In this document: piece by piece, positions 12,801 to 23,907 of the stretch
How positions within the stretch are numbered: the first letter of the stretch is position 1
Layout of the letters: each line of letters begins with the position of its first letter
Assembly: GCF_001949145.1 (NCBI RefSeq)
Contig: NW_019091357.1
Location: 1,387,429-1,451,428 of the forward strand
Direction of reading: 5' to 3'
Source: Acanthaster planci
Lineage: Eukaryota > Echinodermata > Asteroidea > Valvatida > Acanthasteridae
Length of the DNA: 64,000 nucleotides
Position numbers and translations under genes: made by a program
The notes under the pieces: generated by a model
What the model saw: only the letters and a program-made list of their open reading frames with translations
Databases searched by the model: none
What the model was told of the DNA's origin: nothing

Positions 12801-15800
12801 CACTAGCCTGGGCTACAGCAGCAACCAAGGCTCCACGCTATTGACCATTGCCGCCGCCTCTGAGGCCGGCTGCAAGCTGGTCTTTGCCATTTTTGTCGAT
12901 AAATTGCCTTTCCGCAAAGCGCACTTGATGGCGGTGTTGTCGCTGGCATCCACGCTCATCACGCTGTCATGTGCATTTGTTCCATCTTTCTCTGTATTGT
13001 GTGTAATTGGAGTAGGTACGTACACACGGGAGACACCTGGATTGATCCGGAACCAACCAGATTGTACAGGACCAAACTCGTTCATGACACACACACACAC
13101 ACACACACACATGCACAGACCCTGCTCTTGGGAAGCAACTGAGATACTGGACAGCACTTTCACTCACTCAAAACATAACTGAATGGACACACATTTACGT
13201 TTGGATGACGTAATGGGATGATGAGTGTGGAAGATTTCCGTTTTGATACTTTTGAGATACCGCGGCCTCTTGTGACTGCTGTAAAATTGATTTCTGATTG
13301 AAAATAATAATATAAATAAGGCCCATGGCTGATACTTTTTGCTCGTCAAAACATTACGCCATCCACACTTTTTTTTTTTAAAAACATGACATTGGAATCT
13401 CTTTAAACGAAAAACAATTCATAAATACCTGTTGGGAATTTTGTATTTTGTTTTGCAAGCATTGCAAACCTGAAATGTTCCTCAAATGTCATGTTGAAAG
13501 TTTTTAAAAAATGTCTGTTGAAAAAGTTCGCACATTAGTGCAAATTTTTTAAGGGGGGATAAAAAACAAATGATGACATGGCATTGCAACTGTCCGAAAA
13601 GTAAAACGTCAGAAAGGTATTTATGAATGGGAATGTAAAAATGATGATGGCTAGCCCCTATAACGAGATTGTAACACCAGGCAGAAACACTGAAGAGAAC
13701 ACATCGAGAAAGATCTGCACTCTACCGGGCTGGTTCAAGCCGACGATGTATGCAAAGAGGGACGATGTTACATTTCTGTGTGTCTCAGTCAAGCAATTAT
13801 GTACAATGTTTGAGATCTAAAAGTTTCACCTGATTTTTTTGTCTTTTACACAGATTATGATTTTAATGATTTTATGATTTTGAAGGTCATTATTTTCAAG
13901 CATTTGAAGTCTGCTGCAGTTTTGGGGAAGACAGCTGTCCATATAAAGCTTCACAATGTTCCATTCTTTGCATACATACCACGTCTGAACCAGCCAGAAT
14001 GACCTGTTTAATTTGATTGGCTTGCCTCTCCCACCTGGTGTTACATCACGTTATGCTAGCCTCGTCATGGGTCTGCAGTCCCTCATTTGCAGATGGCGAT
14101 CAATGGCTAAGCTGCCTCGTCACAGCTGTGCCCTAACCAGGCATGGATCACGTGAATCACCAGGACCACTGAGGTTTCATTTCAGGGCTCCTGCGGCAAT
14201 GAAAATCCTGTGGAAATTTCCTGTGGGGGAGGGAGGAACCAGAGACAGTGAAAGTTGGGAATAATTTTGGACCAGTTGGCAACCGACAAAATTGGCACTC
14301 CAGTGTATTCGTGGTTGCCATTGTTGTCACATCCAAGATCATGAAACTTAATGATATTGCTGCCAAAAGAAGAAAAAAATCGTATGTTAAAACAAAGCTT
14401 GCTTTTATTATGATTAGGTTCAGATGTCATGGAATATTTCATACAGAAAGTTTGAAGACTTCTTAGGGGAAACAATAAGGGAAAACAAGGATATTTCCCA
14501 GGAGAGCTGCAGGAACCTCTGGTAAAATTGTTTTGTTCTTTTTTTTTGGTTTTTGTTTTTTCCTTCCCAGTCAAAGAGACCTGGCATTCTGTGTGGGCAC
14601 TTCAAGCCATCCGACTTTCCAGTTGTTTTTGGAGAGCTCAAAATCAGAAAGCCAGGATAAGCTGTCGCTTCTTCTGATAACCCATGTTGTTTGAAGACAA
14701 TCCAATGCGCATGTAGTCACACGACAGAACACACGCCCAGCAGCTTGTGATGGGAGCTCTGGCTTAGGGGATGCAACGTTAGTGAAACATCGCGGTTTAG
14801 CAAAAGAGAGAGGAGGTTGGAAGACCAGCGTGGCTTGGCTAGACTAATGAAATTGGAGGGAGAAATCTGATTGAGGGGGAAATTTCACATTGACTCCTTC
14901 ATTTCCTTATACTAGCATCCCCGATCCCCTTCACAAGCTGCTACCTGTTTTCTCTAAGAATCCAGCATATCACATGTACATTCATTTATTTTTTCATTCA
15001 CAGCTATTCCAATACATTCTTTTTTGTAATCAATTCTTAATTGACATTATCAGCTATACATGATATTTGATAATTGAAAGAGATGTGACCGAGTTGATAC
15101 CCCTTGAAATGCTTATATTCAATTTTCATTGGTACCTGATCAGGTATGGGCTTGCTGCGGGCGGCCATGAATGCGCTACCGTTCCCGGTAGGCATGGAGA
15201 TCTTTGGCCCACGTAAGACCAGCGGATCCAACACCCTAATTCTCTTTGCTGGAGGGTTGGGAACCATCACAAGTGCCTTTGCCATAGGTGAGGCCTTCCA
15301 CTGCTTCCCTTTTGTACAGAAATAGGCTCGGTTTACGACATGGAACATTGTACATTTCGGTGCACCTGCAGGGCGTTGCAGGTTTCGCTGGGGTGGGGAG
15401 ATGTGAACGTGGAGTTCATGAACAGCATGGCATGTGCAAACGAGGACCATTTTTCCAACCACTTTTTGCTTGGTACCCAGAATACATTGTGTAGACAAGG
15501 TTACCATGGAAAATTGAGGGGCGTTCACCAAGGGCTGTCGCCAGAACTTGCCTGCAGCTGCCACACTGATATCGCTATGGCATGCTGACATTTCCCTCTC
15601 AAATGCATGCACTGGAAGAAATGAAAACGTAACGTTTACCTGCATTGTTCTTTTCTTATGCAGGTGGGACGTACGATGCCTTCAACTCTTACGATGTTGC
15701 CATCTACATCTGCACCGGCTGCCTGCTGCTGACGACTGTCCTGTACGTCCTGATCCCTCTGATCTCCAGACTGCACAAGGTCATCGGCCTCAGGGTCAGG

Positions 15801-15887
15801 ATTGATGAGGTCACAGGCGTGGCTGAGGTGATCCCGGTGGTGGAAGACGAGACTGTCATGATTGAGGAATTTGTCACAGTCCTCTGA
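3815..15887 (+). CDS. SLC16-type (monocarboxylate transporter-like) MFS transporter, six exons, complete
   Basis: Coding exons are 3815-4253, 9215-9508, 10840-11213, 12790-13015, 15144-15287 and 15664-15887. All introns have GT/AG ends, and phases match to give 566 aa. The ATG at 3815 follows an in-frame TAA at 3797. The protein has a Ser/Pro/Asp-rich cytoplasmic N-terminus of about 105 residues, then TM1 (about 108-134), with further helices in exons 2-6. A charged Lys/Arg-rich central loop (about 290-345) separates the two six-helix halves, and the tail is acidic. SLC16-like marks are GWVGSLAF after TM1, WGWRQTC in the TM5/6 region and YDAFNSYDVAIY before the last helix. SLC16 members move monocarboxylates, aromatic amino acids, thyroid hormone or creatine across the plasma membrane. 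The substrate cannot be read here, and an orphan or SLC43-like MFS role remains possible. A likely poly(A) signal lies at 17570. Confidence 0.87.
4254..9214. other. Intron 1 of the SLC16-like gene
   Basis: This 5-kb AT-rich intron has no exon that fits the flanking phase (phase 1). It contains a palindromic TACATGTA cluster at 5956-5989, long T and A runs around 7410-7450 and 8290-8395, and a C/A homopolymer pair near 8597. Frames in the T-rich parts translate to Phe/Lys-rich strings typical of simple sequence. Confidence 0.6.
5956..5989. repeat. Palindromic TACATGTA cluster
   Basis: AGGTACATG at 5956 and CATGTACCT ending at 5989 are exact reverse complements flanking further ACATGTATA sequence. 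The whole segment is a near-perfect palindrome. The same core word recurs through the window. Confidence 0.8.
9637..9800. repeat. Three-copy tandem repeat, unit about 54-57 bp
   Basis: The block ATGCAAATTTATG...GAGTCTTGATCTCTTAAGG...ACTTAACAACCTCAT occurs three times in a row (starting at 9637, 9694 and 9748) with few differences. It lies inside intron 2 of the SLC16-like gene. Confidence 0.9.
10008..10062. repeat. Imperfect inverted repeat of about 21 bp
   Basis: ATTCCCTGTATAATACAGGCC is followed, after a short loop, by GGCCTTGTATTTATAAGGGAAT, its reverse complement with a few mismatches and one extra base. The transcript of intron 2 would fold here. Confidence 0.8.
11214..12789. other. Intron 3 of the SLC16-like gene
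   Basis: No exon is recognisable. The only structured part is the AT-rich foldback at 12288-12365. Small open frames on the minus strand have no family resemblance. Confidence 0.55.
12288..12365. repeat. AT-rich foldback with 17-bp arms
   Basis: TCGATAGATCGATATTA at 12288-12304 pairs with TAATATTGATCTATCGA at 12349-12365 with one mismatch. The spacer holds GATATCGATATC, itself palindromic, so nested hairpins are possible. Confidence 0.8.
13016..15143. other. Intron 4 of the SLC16-like gene
   Basis: A (CA)n microsatellite at about 13086-13111 is followed by AT-rich DNA with T and A runs. I see no coding exon that fits the phase-1 junctions. Confidence 0.55.
13086..13111. repeat. (CA)n dinucleotide microsatellite
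   Basis: An uninterrupted run of about 13 CA units just inside intron 4 of the SLC16-like gene. It is probably length-polymorphic. Confidence 0.9.
15288..15663. other. Intron 5 of the SLC16-like gene
   Basis: A 376-base intron with GT/AG ends and phase 1 on both sides. It is open in several frames because of its base composition, but nothing in it resembles a transporter segment, and the flanking exons join cleanly across it. Confidence 0.6.
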
Positions 15888-17600
15888 AATTGGCAGTTAA
15901 TGTCATCTGTTTTCTGTTTGGCTGACCTTTGGGGGGGGTGATGAGGTCAAAGGTCAAGTCTTGTCAAACTGTGAGCACTAGAGTTGCTGAATGAAATTAC
16001 CTTGGATGACTTGAACCCACGTCCTCCCACGTGTCTTCAGAGCTCTGCTTGTCTTTAAGTCAGTTTGGATCAATCGCACAAAAGCCTTGGAAGATGTGAG
16101 TGAATGAAACACTAAAAAGAAAAAAACCATGCACTGAATATTCCTTGATCATTCCTAGACTGTCTATTCCTGTCTGTGCTTTCATATTGCCACTTTTGGA
16201 AAGCTTTTCTTGTAAGCAAAGCCTGGCCAACAGTTTGGATCGTGCTCTACTTTTCACACATCAAAGTAGGGACCAACAACCGTTAAATGCTTATTTTGTA
16301 GTCGCATTGCACAAAATTGTCAATGTTCATGAAAGCTGTTCGCGTAAGTTTTCAACTCGTCATTGAAATGAACTAACGTAAATTACGTATAAATGGGATA
16401 AGTGCCCAAAAGCTCTGTTTATGACTTTGACCAAAAAAAAAAGCAGGGTTGTGGAAGTCACACTGGTGCTAGTAGAATTCTCATTGTAGTCTTATATAGG
16501 TTACTAATACGTTTGTTTGACTTGAGCTGGCATTTTGTTTTACTTTTGTGGATCTTCGTTTTCGTTTCAAATGTTGATGGTACGAATCATCTGAGCATGT
16601 TCTATGAGGACATAGCATTTCACGTCCAGTTTATATTAGTTGATTAAAATTTATTTCGAGTCAAATGATTCACAACAGAACTTGCTGCCAACAATGTAAT
16701 TGACTCTTTAGGTTGAGCAGGGTGCACCTGTAATGAGTTTGAATGTTGGGGAGAGGGGTGAATGATGTGTGCCAGTTTTATGCATGCTGCAAAAAGGACT
16801 GAATGACAAGCTTGAAAAAAGCACAAAGTATATCTATGCAGAGAAGAAAGTTGTAAATTATATTCTTTTAGAATGAGGAGAAAGAAAGCGAGAAAATGTA
16901 GAAATAATGTCCTGTAAGTGGTCAAAACTGTTTTATTTACAAACCATTTTCTTAATTACTAAGCGAAATCACAGTTCAAAAGGAGATCAATAAGACTTAT
17001 ATTTTAGAAGTGACCTTGAGAACTAAAATGGGAAAATGGTTGGTTGGGCCATGGCGAAATTCTTTCCTCCATGGTTGGACATACAGGATGTGGTTTGAAG
17101 GAAGAGCAGCTCACGTCTTAAAAACTGAAATTGAACGTGAAAGAATAAGAGTTTTGACAGTTGATGAGTGTGTCGTGGAGAAAACCTTAATTTCTTAGTG
17201 TGATGTATATTAGTGATGTGTAGAATTTTAGATAAAAGCAATGAGGCAGCTCATGGTATATTGAAAGAAACTGATTTGTCTACATCGGTAGAATGCCAGT
17301 GTACAAAGAAATTTTAGTATTGGCCAATGAAAACTGAAAATATACTATTTAATGCTGAATATGTCATAAAGGTGAAATATGAACGTATACATGTTTATAA
17401 CTTATGGTTTTGAGGAAATTCTGCCTTATTGCAAACGATCTTTGAAGTATTGCTTCAAACTATGCACGTTTTAAGTATTTATTTGCTTGGTTTCTAGTAC
17501 TGCTTTGCAATGACTTTGGTTTGCCTGTACCAATGCAAGAGTTGTCTGGTGCAATTTCCTTTTCTGTTTAATAAAGCACTTCTACTGACCCATATTGAAA
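15888..17600 (+). other. Likely 3' untranslated region of the SLC16-like gene
   Basis: After the TGA at 15885-15887 there is no further coding sequence. An AATAAA at 17570-17575, in TTTAATAAAGCACTT, is a plausible poly(A) signal, giving a 3' UTR of about 1.7 kb. The end is inferred. Confidence 0.45.
17570..17575 (+). terminator. Candidate poly(A) signal of the SLC16-like gene
   Basis: A canonical AATAAA hexamer about 1.7 kb downstream of the stop codon on the same strand. Cleavage would be expected some 10-30 bases later. No transcript evidence is available. Confidence 0.4.
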
Positions 17601-19046
17601 TTAAATACTTCGGATTGGTTTGGTTTTTTTGAAGTTGTATCTGCCTTGAGCAGAAGAACCCCCTCATTGGTCGAACAGAGCCAGCTTGGTCAGGAGCGTT
17701 CATTTTGCTGGTTGCGATGCAACAGTGATACATGCATTTCATAGTCGTTCATAGGAAAATTTTGCCCTTTGTTGGTCCAATTCGGGGGCCCATTATCTAC
17801 TTCTGCTTGTCATACTCGGGACATGACGCACCATGACAAAATGAATCCACAAGTGTACTTTATAAATAAGTACGTACACATTTGATTTTAATCAGTGATA
17901 TCAAAATGGTAAAACACAACTTCTATGAACGGACAATACACCACCACAAGACCATTAAAAGATAATGAAAACCTTTGGACTAAAGTGAGACTGGAAGACA
18001 TTTTCAGTTGTCTGAAACACTTCCTTGCTATCAATTTGCAGACAAAGTTGTAATTTGCTTCTGAGAACAGACTGTTTTGCCCAAGTCTGATCACATCAGA
18101 AACTGTAGACTTGATTGCAAGATCTTAGTTTGGTCTACAAGTTTAAGCATGAAATTTCAATGTTCATGTATTGAGTTTAGGTCCAAAGGTTTTTAATTTT
18201 AATGACGCTAATTGAAAAGCATTAAAATTTCTTGCAGAATTGACGTGTACAAGAACAAAAAATAAACATGGCCACAGCTTCACACCCTGACATTTTCCTG
18301 TCATTGTGAATTGATTCGCCAAGCGTAAAAGTATAAAAGGTTCAAATGCATATTTTTTGAACTCGAGACTGGCTGACCCAGTCTGTCCATCGGATACACA
18401 AAGTATGTGTGACAGTTCCCTGTACAGTGGTTTGGCCATCAATTAAATAGCTGGATTTGCCTTGGAACGCAACATCGTGGGCTTCACATCATCCATCAGG
18501 TGGAATCGAAATGTGGACTTCTGAGTTCAAACAGCACAGATCATCCAATGACAAGGCACTAGGTCATAAGAAGACAGTCACTTTATCTTGTAAATTTCTG
18601 GTAAGTGTATTTAATAAAAGTCATACTCTGCATGAAATTTATTGCATAGCTACAATTCCAAAAGGTTTACTTCCATGTACACTAGCGCGAGGTTTAAGAG
18701 GATGCTGAATAGACCACATAAGCAGGCTGAAGAACAAAGAACTTCAAAGACAAGACAGCACAAAGAAGATAAATAACCCCGCTCAAGAAAGGTTTCATTC
18801 TTAAAAATCAACATTTACAATCGCAAGACAATGCTCGTGCCCGAGTGTAATAATGACAAAGAACAACTTATTCCAGCCCCTCCCCGTATTATAATAGCAA
18901 AAAGTAACCTTGATCCTAATGCTAGCAGGTGTTCAGTCATGTTTCATACCAAACAATCTCAAGGGAAGCTTCCATGGCTGACATTCTTTTTCCAGAGGGT
19001 ACTTACATCAGTCCCAATTAAAAAAAAAAAAAAATCAATGTACCTT
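17601..19046. other. Convergent intergenic region between SLC16-like gene and RCC1
   Basis: The two genes point at each other across this stretch. On the minus strand, AATAAA at 18638-18643 is a candidate poly(A) signal for RCC1, about 400 bases past its stop. No gene is seen. Confidence 0.5.
18638..18643 (-). terminator. Candidate poly(A) signal of RCC1
   Basis: TTTATT on the plus strand reads AATAAA on the RCC1 strand and lies about 400 bases beyond the RCC1 stop codon. Confidence 0.35.
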
Positions 19047-22000
19047 TTATGAATCGCAAGCCAGAATGACAGTATGCTGCCCTCCTGCTAAGGCGGTAAC
19101 AGCCTTGCGATTTTCTAGTTGCTTGCTTCTGACACGAACCGGTGATGGCTCGTCATCTTCTTCGCCGGTACCCAGCTGGAGATTGCTCCCCATCCCCCAA
19201 GAATACACATCACCTGACCCACAACAACAAAATAATAATGGGCTCAGTATTTCGGGAAAGTATCATCCATAAATTTTTGTTGGTGAATGCAGCCACCTAT
19301 TCCCTGACTGAGATCAAATCCCAGAAAATGATTCGTTTTGCAACTTCTGAATTAGCTTGTGAAACAATGAAATTGATCTGAATTACAAATGTGCTGTTTG
19401 CGATTCGTAATGTCCGAGTGTATGTCCCTGTGACCAGTACCATTTTTAGGCATTCAAATAAGATTTGTCTCAGGTGAACGGACAACTTGTCTAAGATGAA
19501 GAGACAACTTTAGTGGTCAGTAAGACTGAGATTTTACAGTCCGGAATGGTGATCCTGAAAAAATTTGAAATCATGGAAAGATGAGTGAAAAAACACAGAG
19601 GAAAACTGAACTCCAAAATGGCGATATGAAACACTGAGAAAGCAGCGAATGTGGCAAAAGAGTTATTCCTTTCCCTGCAGAGGGGGAAGGCAGGATGGGG
19701 TGGGCATAGGAAGGAGCTTTTCTCACCCTTCTTCGTTGTACAGATGCTCATGCTGGAGCCACATCCGATGGTCACAACCTCCTCTGCGTCCAGCACAGCG
19801 ACTTGAGCCGGCTTATAGCTCTCCTTGCATTCGTCACCGAGACCCAGCCTACCGTAGTCAGTGCGGCCGATTGAGTACACTTTACCTGATGCCACGGACA
19901 AAGTGAAAAAAACAAAACGATGTTTTGGATACAACATGAAAGCTCGGAACTTTCTGAAGTTTCAAGAAAAAAACATAGCCCCATGTAAGGTTATCATGAC
20001 TGGGGCTGAGCGGGCCTGACATTTTCAATATCATGCAAAACCACGTGCAAATTCAACGCTCTGCTTACTGTCTGGAAAAATCTTCGCTCATAAGACAGCA
20101 GACAAAATTTGCACTAACAGTAAGCATATTTTTACAGCTTAGCACAGACCTGTAGGTGTACGTGTATTGCCTGTGAACAAAATATTCCACTATTTGGGGA
20201 TGTAAGCACAGAGTTCTGATCCTAAATGCATAATGCCGTGCTGAGCAGAGCCAAGAAACTGATGTTTCACTTTACTGGGGGGTGGGGAATGGCACACACA
20301 GGGGCTTTTCTCTACCTTTGGTGTCTAGGATAAGGGTGTGGTGCTGCCCTCCTCGGATATCTTTGACGCTCAGATGCGAGAAGGCCTTGACTTGCTCCGG
20401 CATAAACCAAGACTTGGTGTCCTCAAAGCCTGAAAGAAACAAAAACTTATGAGACCTCTGAACACAAGTGCCTCTCCTGTTTGTGGGAAAACATGTCTGA
20501 TATTGTTGGAAACTTACACCACATGCAATGATTTAAATACTTCACTGTTCATGATTTAAACTTCATTTACTAGACGTTTACATCCACACAAATGATTGTC
20601 TGGTGGCTACTCTAATCTGACAGGCAACCTCCATTGACGCCCGAGTATTTCCACCAGGCCTGCCGCCTAGTAAAGACAGTCCAGGTGGTGCAGTGTTGTG
20701 CAATTTCCATTGTTCCTGATATTGGCCCAGTGCGTTGCTGAACGGCAGTGGCGTCTTTTCAAATGCGGCCGGATTAGTGTGCAGCGGTACGGTATCGCTC
20801 ATCACTGGAGTGCTTTTGTCCCCGCTGATAATCCGCTGGCACTGAATGCCACAAACAGTGGTATACTGTTTCAAAACAATGACGGATTACCGCTGCTGAT
20901 GCCAACTGAAAAATGATAGCAAATCCCAGCAGCTTGATCTTTTGTTCCGATTATGGTCTTTTGTTACAAGGCCAATTTCAGGCACCCCGGCTATGCATAT
21001 GAAGCCAACGTCTCCGGTACTGAGCACCCCGGAGGCAAGTGGTTAATCAGAATGACACATGGTTTACTTCTGAATGGACGGGATCAACCGATTAGGAATT
21101 CATATCGAGGGTGGGACGTTTACACGTTAAAACATTTAAAAGGAAAAAGCTTAGAATCCGTTGACAGATTTTCCCAAACGTTTAGATGGAACTGCCCCAT
21201 TTAGAGGTTTGACGTTTTGATTGACACGATCTGGCATTCAGTTGTATTGTAAACAATGCTTGTAAAATGTAATGTTATTTTCAGAACACTTTACTGCTCG
21301 GTCACATCAAAAGAATACCATCAATTTGTCACTGGGAATTGGTCTCAACCATTTACATTGTACACAATTTGTTGTGTTTAGAGACTTCAATGACACCATG
21401 GTTTGGGTGGGACGTTAACACCCTGAAATGTTAAAATGGCATGGGAAAGTTTTTTCAAATTAAACGTAAATTTCCACCCTTCAGTCAGTATCTGCCTAGA
21501 GAAGGAACAAATGGTTGGAAATAGCTTAGAGGAAGTGATGACATTTGGTTACCTAGCTGGTGGTAGTTGTTCAGACCCCAGCTGTAGATGCCGCCACCTT
21601 TCATACTAGCAAACGTGCCGTAGGCCGTGCACCAAATATCGTCAAATAGAACCTTGCCGTGGCCGCGTATTCTCCTGCAGTGTACGAGGGTGGGCTCGTG
21701 AAGAATACCTACAAGGTTGATCGTGTAAAAAAAGAACATCACGGAAACTGGGAACCAAACATAGAATTTTAACGAGCACCAATGTACACACAACTCATAG
21801 GTCACACTTGACTCTTGAATAGTTTTTTTTAAACAAACATTTCTTTCTCAACATCACTGGTCCTGCACGGCCTGTAACAACACTGTGAAGTGTCAATTTC
21901 ACCCTACCCCCATAATTTTCTTACCAGTTCCTTTTCTTCCTCCTCGTAGGGCAAAGATTTCTGCTATCCTTCCTAACTGGCCCTGCTCGCCACAGCCCAG

Positions 22001-23907
22001 GGAATAAATCTCGCCCTCTGATGTCAGTAGGCACAGGTGGTCATTCCCTGAGGAGATCTTGACGACAGTGTCTTTAAGAGGAATCTGATAGGGGAGTTTC
22101 TCTGTGGTACCACCTGATGTCAACCCAAAAGGACCGTTGGCATCCTTCAAAATAAACAAGTTTCAAGAGGAGGCATGTTTATTCGCCACAAGCATGCACA
22201 TTTACACAGGGATAAATTTGAGTGATTTGATCATAGAGCTAACAAATACCCCTACTGAAGCCACCTACCCTGGAACAGTCAAACTGAAAACCTGCTTTCC
22301 TGTGGTTTTAAAAGTCCCCAATCTTAGACCCCAGCTTTTAATTACTCTGATGTTCCAGCTTAAGTGTCTAAACAAACGTTATTGGTTTACTGCATGTCAT
22401 TAGATTTCGGAAGAATCAGTGTTGGGGGGGAAGGTCTTGGGGTTGGGATCAGTGATGAATAATATTCAAAAATTGCTATTAAAACCTTTAAGATGCTAAT
22501 CAATCGTGGTATTTTGATAACATTACTTCCTGACCTAACCCCTTACCCTGAACGTTCCCCACATGTAGGCCTTGCCATCTTCCGTCAGTGCAGCAGTGTG
22601 TGAATCTCCACAGCTGACCTGAACGACCTTCTCAGCGAGGTCAACTTTAAGGGCTTGGAACTCTGACCCTTCCTCGCTTGTGTCGTGACCTAGAGCTCCT
22701 TCATCATTGCAGCCAAAAGTGTAGATCTGGGGCAATGTACAAGGAGAGACACAAATCAAACAAGTGGATCGTGTCGGTCACTTAGTCCTCTGGAGGGTAC
22801 ATCAGACAATCATTATTTTGCTTCACAGATGCATTCAGGGTTTCATCGAGGATTGAAATATATGCCTGTTCTTTCCCAGCCAAGCTTAAAAAAACTGCTT
22901 GTTCTCTCCCGGGAAAATGTTTGAAACTGACGTCAGTTGTTACTAGAATTATGAGGCCATGTTTCCACATGCAACCAGTATTTTGGAAGGAAATACGAAG
23001 AATTGTTCTCAAGCGTTGAAGATTTATGTAACAAACGGGGCTTGTGAATTTTGAAGGAGCAAAATCTGTCCATCCAAATAGGAAAGTTGGCAAGATGAGA
23101 CAATGCTGGTATTATCCTGGTATATCTTGGAGCTCAATGCAAATACTTTTTACCTTATTAAGGTACATGTATGCTGCAGGAACTAAACGTTAAAATAAAT
23201 GGAATCTCAAAAACTACTCGTCAACATCATAAGTAAAAACAACAAACAAACAAGTTTTCCCCCAAAACTTTCAACGTTCCACCAAGTAATAATTACAACG
23301 AACATAACGCTGAGAAGCAGGTAAAGAATTTTAATAGGCTTGAATTATCGCACATGGCTGCCTAAATTTGTCGGCATTTTTAACTGTCTGTAACAATCTT
23401 AATGTACGTTTCAAGTAACTTGCCTTTTAGCCATAAGATGAGGCAAACAAGGTGAACTGGAACATAAACAGACAACTCACCTCCCCAGCACTGGTTAGGC
23501 AGACTGTGTGCATACCCCCGGCAATGGCCTCCACTATCTTCCCCTGGGCACCGTCTGGCAGGGGGACCAGTGTGGGCTTCTTCCTCTCGTACATGTCCTC
23601 CCCCAATCCTAGCTGGCCCACATCTCCCTGACCTAGGGTCAGGACATGACCCTCTTGGGTTCTGTAGGAGCGGTGGGCGAGGGTGGGAGGAACTGTGAAT
23701 GGGAAAGGGTTAAATTAAGCAGATAACCAAAATATATGTGAATACTTTGCACATATATAACCATACACTGTGTCAAGAACATTTAACACTGAAATTACTA
23801 TCACCAATTACCATACCCTTGGCTTTCTTTGGAGGTGTAGGTTCGCCGTTTGCTTGCAATGCAGGTTTCTTCTCATTTTTCACTGCAAGTCTCCTCTTTG
23901 GTGGCAT
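19047..23907 (-). CDS. RCC1: RCC1, Ran guanine-nucleotide exchange factor, eight exons, complete
   Basis: Minus-strand exons are 23907-23817, 23692-23481, 22726-22547, 22144-21925, 21708-21553, 20429-20316, 19885-19727 and 19213-19047. All have GT/AG ends with matching phases and encode 432 aa (human RCC1 is 421). The protein starts with a basic nuclear-localisation-like tail ([14 protein letters not shown]) and then forms a seven-bladed beta-propeller of RCC1 repeats. Diagnostic strings are [44 protein letters not shown] and NNYHQLG. The residues known to be needed for nucleotide exchange on Ran are present: Asp196 in SGNDH and the QHH motif at 315-317. RCC1 sits on chromatin and makes RanGTP, which drives nuclear transport, spindle assembly and nuclear-envelope formation. 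It is end-to-end alignable with vertebrate RCC1, so the call is very secure. Small differences at exon edges are possible. Confidence 0.97.
19214..19726. other. RCC1 intron 7
   Basis: A 513-base intron, phase 1. Nothing recognisable lies in it. The apparent open frame continuing from exon 7 past 19727 is intron read-through. Confidence 0.7.
19886..20315. other. RCC1 intron 6
   Basis: A 430-base intron, phase 1, without visible features apart from ordinary splice sites. Confidence 0.7.
20430..21552. other. RCC1 intron 5
   Basis: A 1.1-kb intron. Two loosely similar segments, GGGTGGGACGTTTACACGTTAAAAC (near 21109) and GGGTGGGACGTTAACACCC (near 21405), suggest an old internal duplication. The open frames at 20698-21204 on the plus strand have no recognisable domains. 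Confidence 0.55.
22145..22546. other. RCC1 intron 3
   Basis: A 402-base intron, phase 0. The exons on either side join as TFR/DANG, matching the equivalent place in vertebrate RCC1. Confidence 0.7.
22727..23480. other. RCC1 intron 2
   Basis: A 754-base intron, phase 0, AT-rich, with no recognisable content. Confidence 0.7.

Noticed and set aside
13086-13111. CRISPR-like spacing
   Set aside because: It is a plain CA dinucleotide run; no direct-repeat/spacer arrays exist in the window.
15037-15645. 202-codon open frame on the minus strand
   Set aside because: It is antisense to SLC16-like exon 5 and its introns, has no recognisable domain, and the plus-strand exon fits perfectly in phase.
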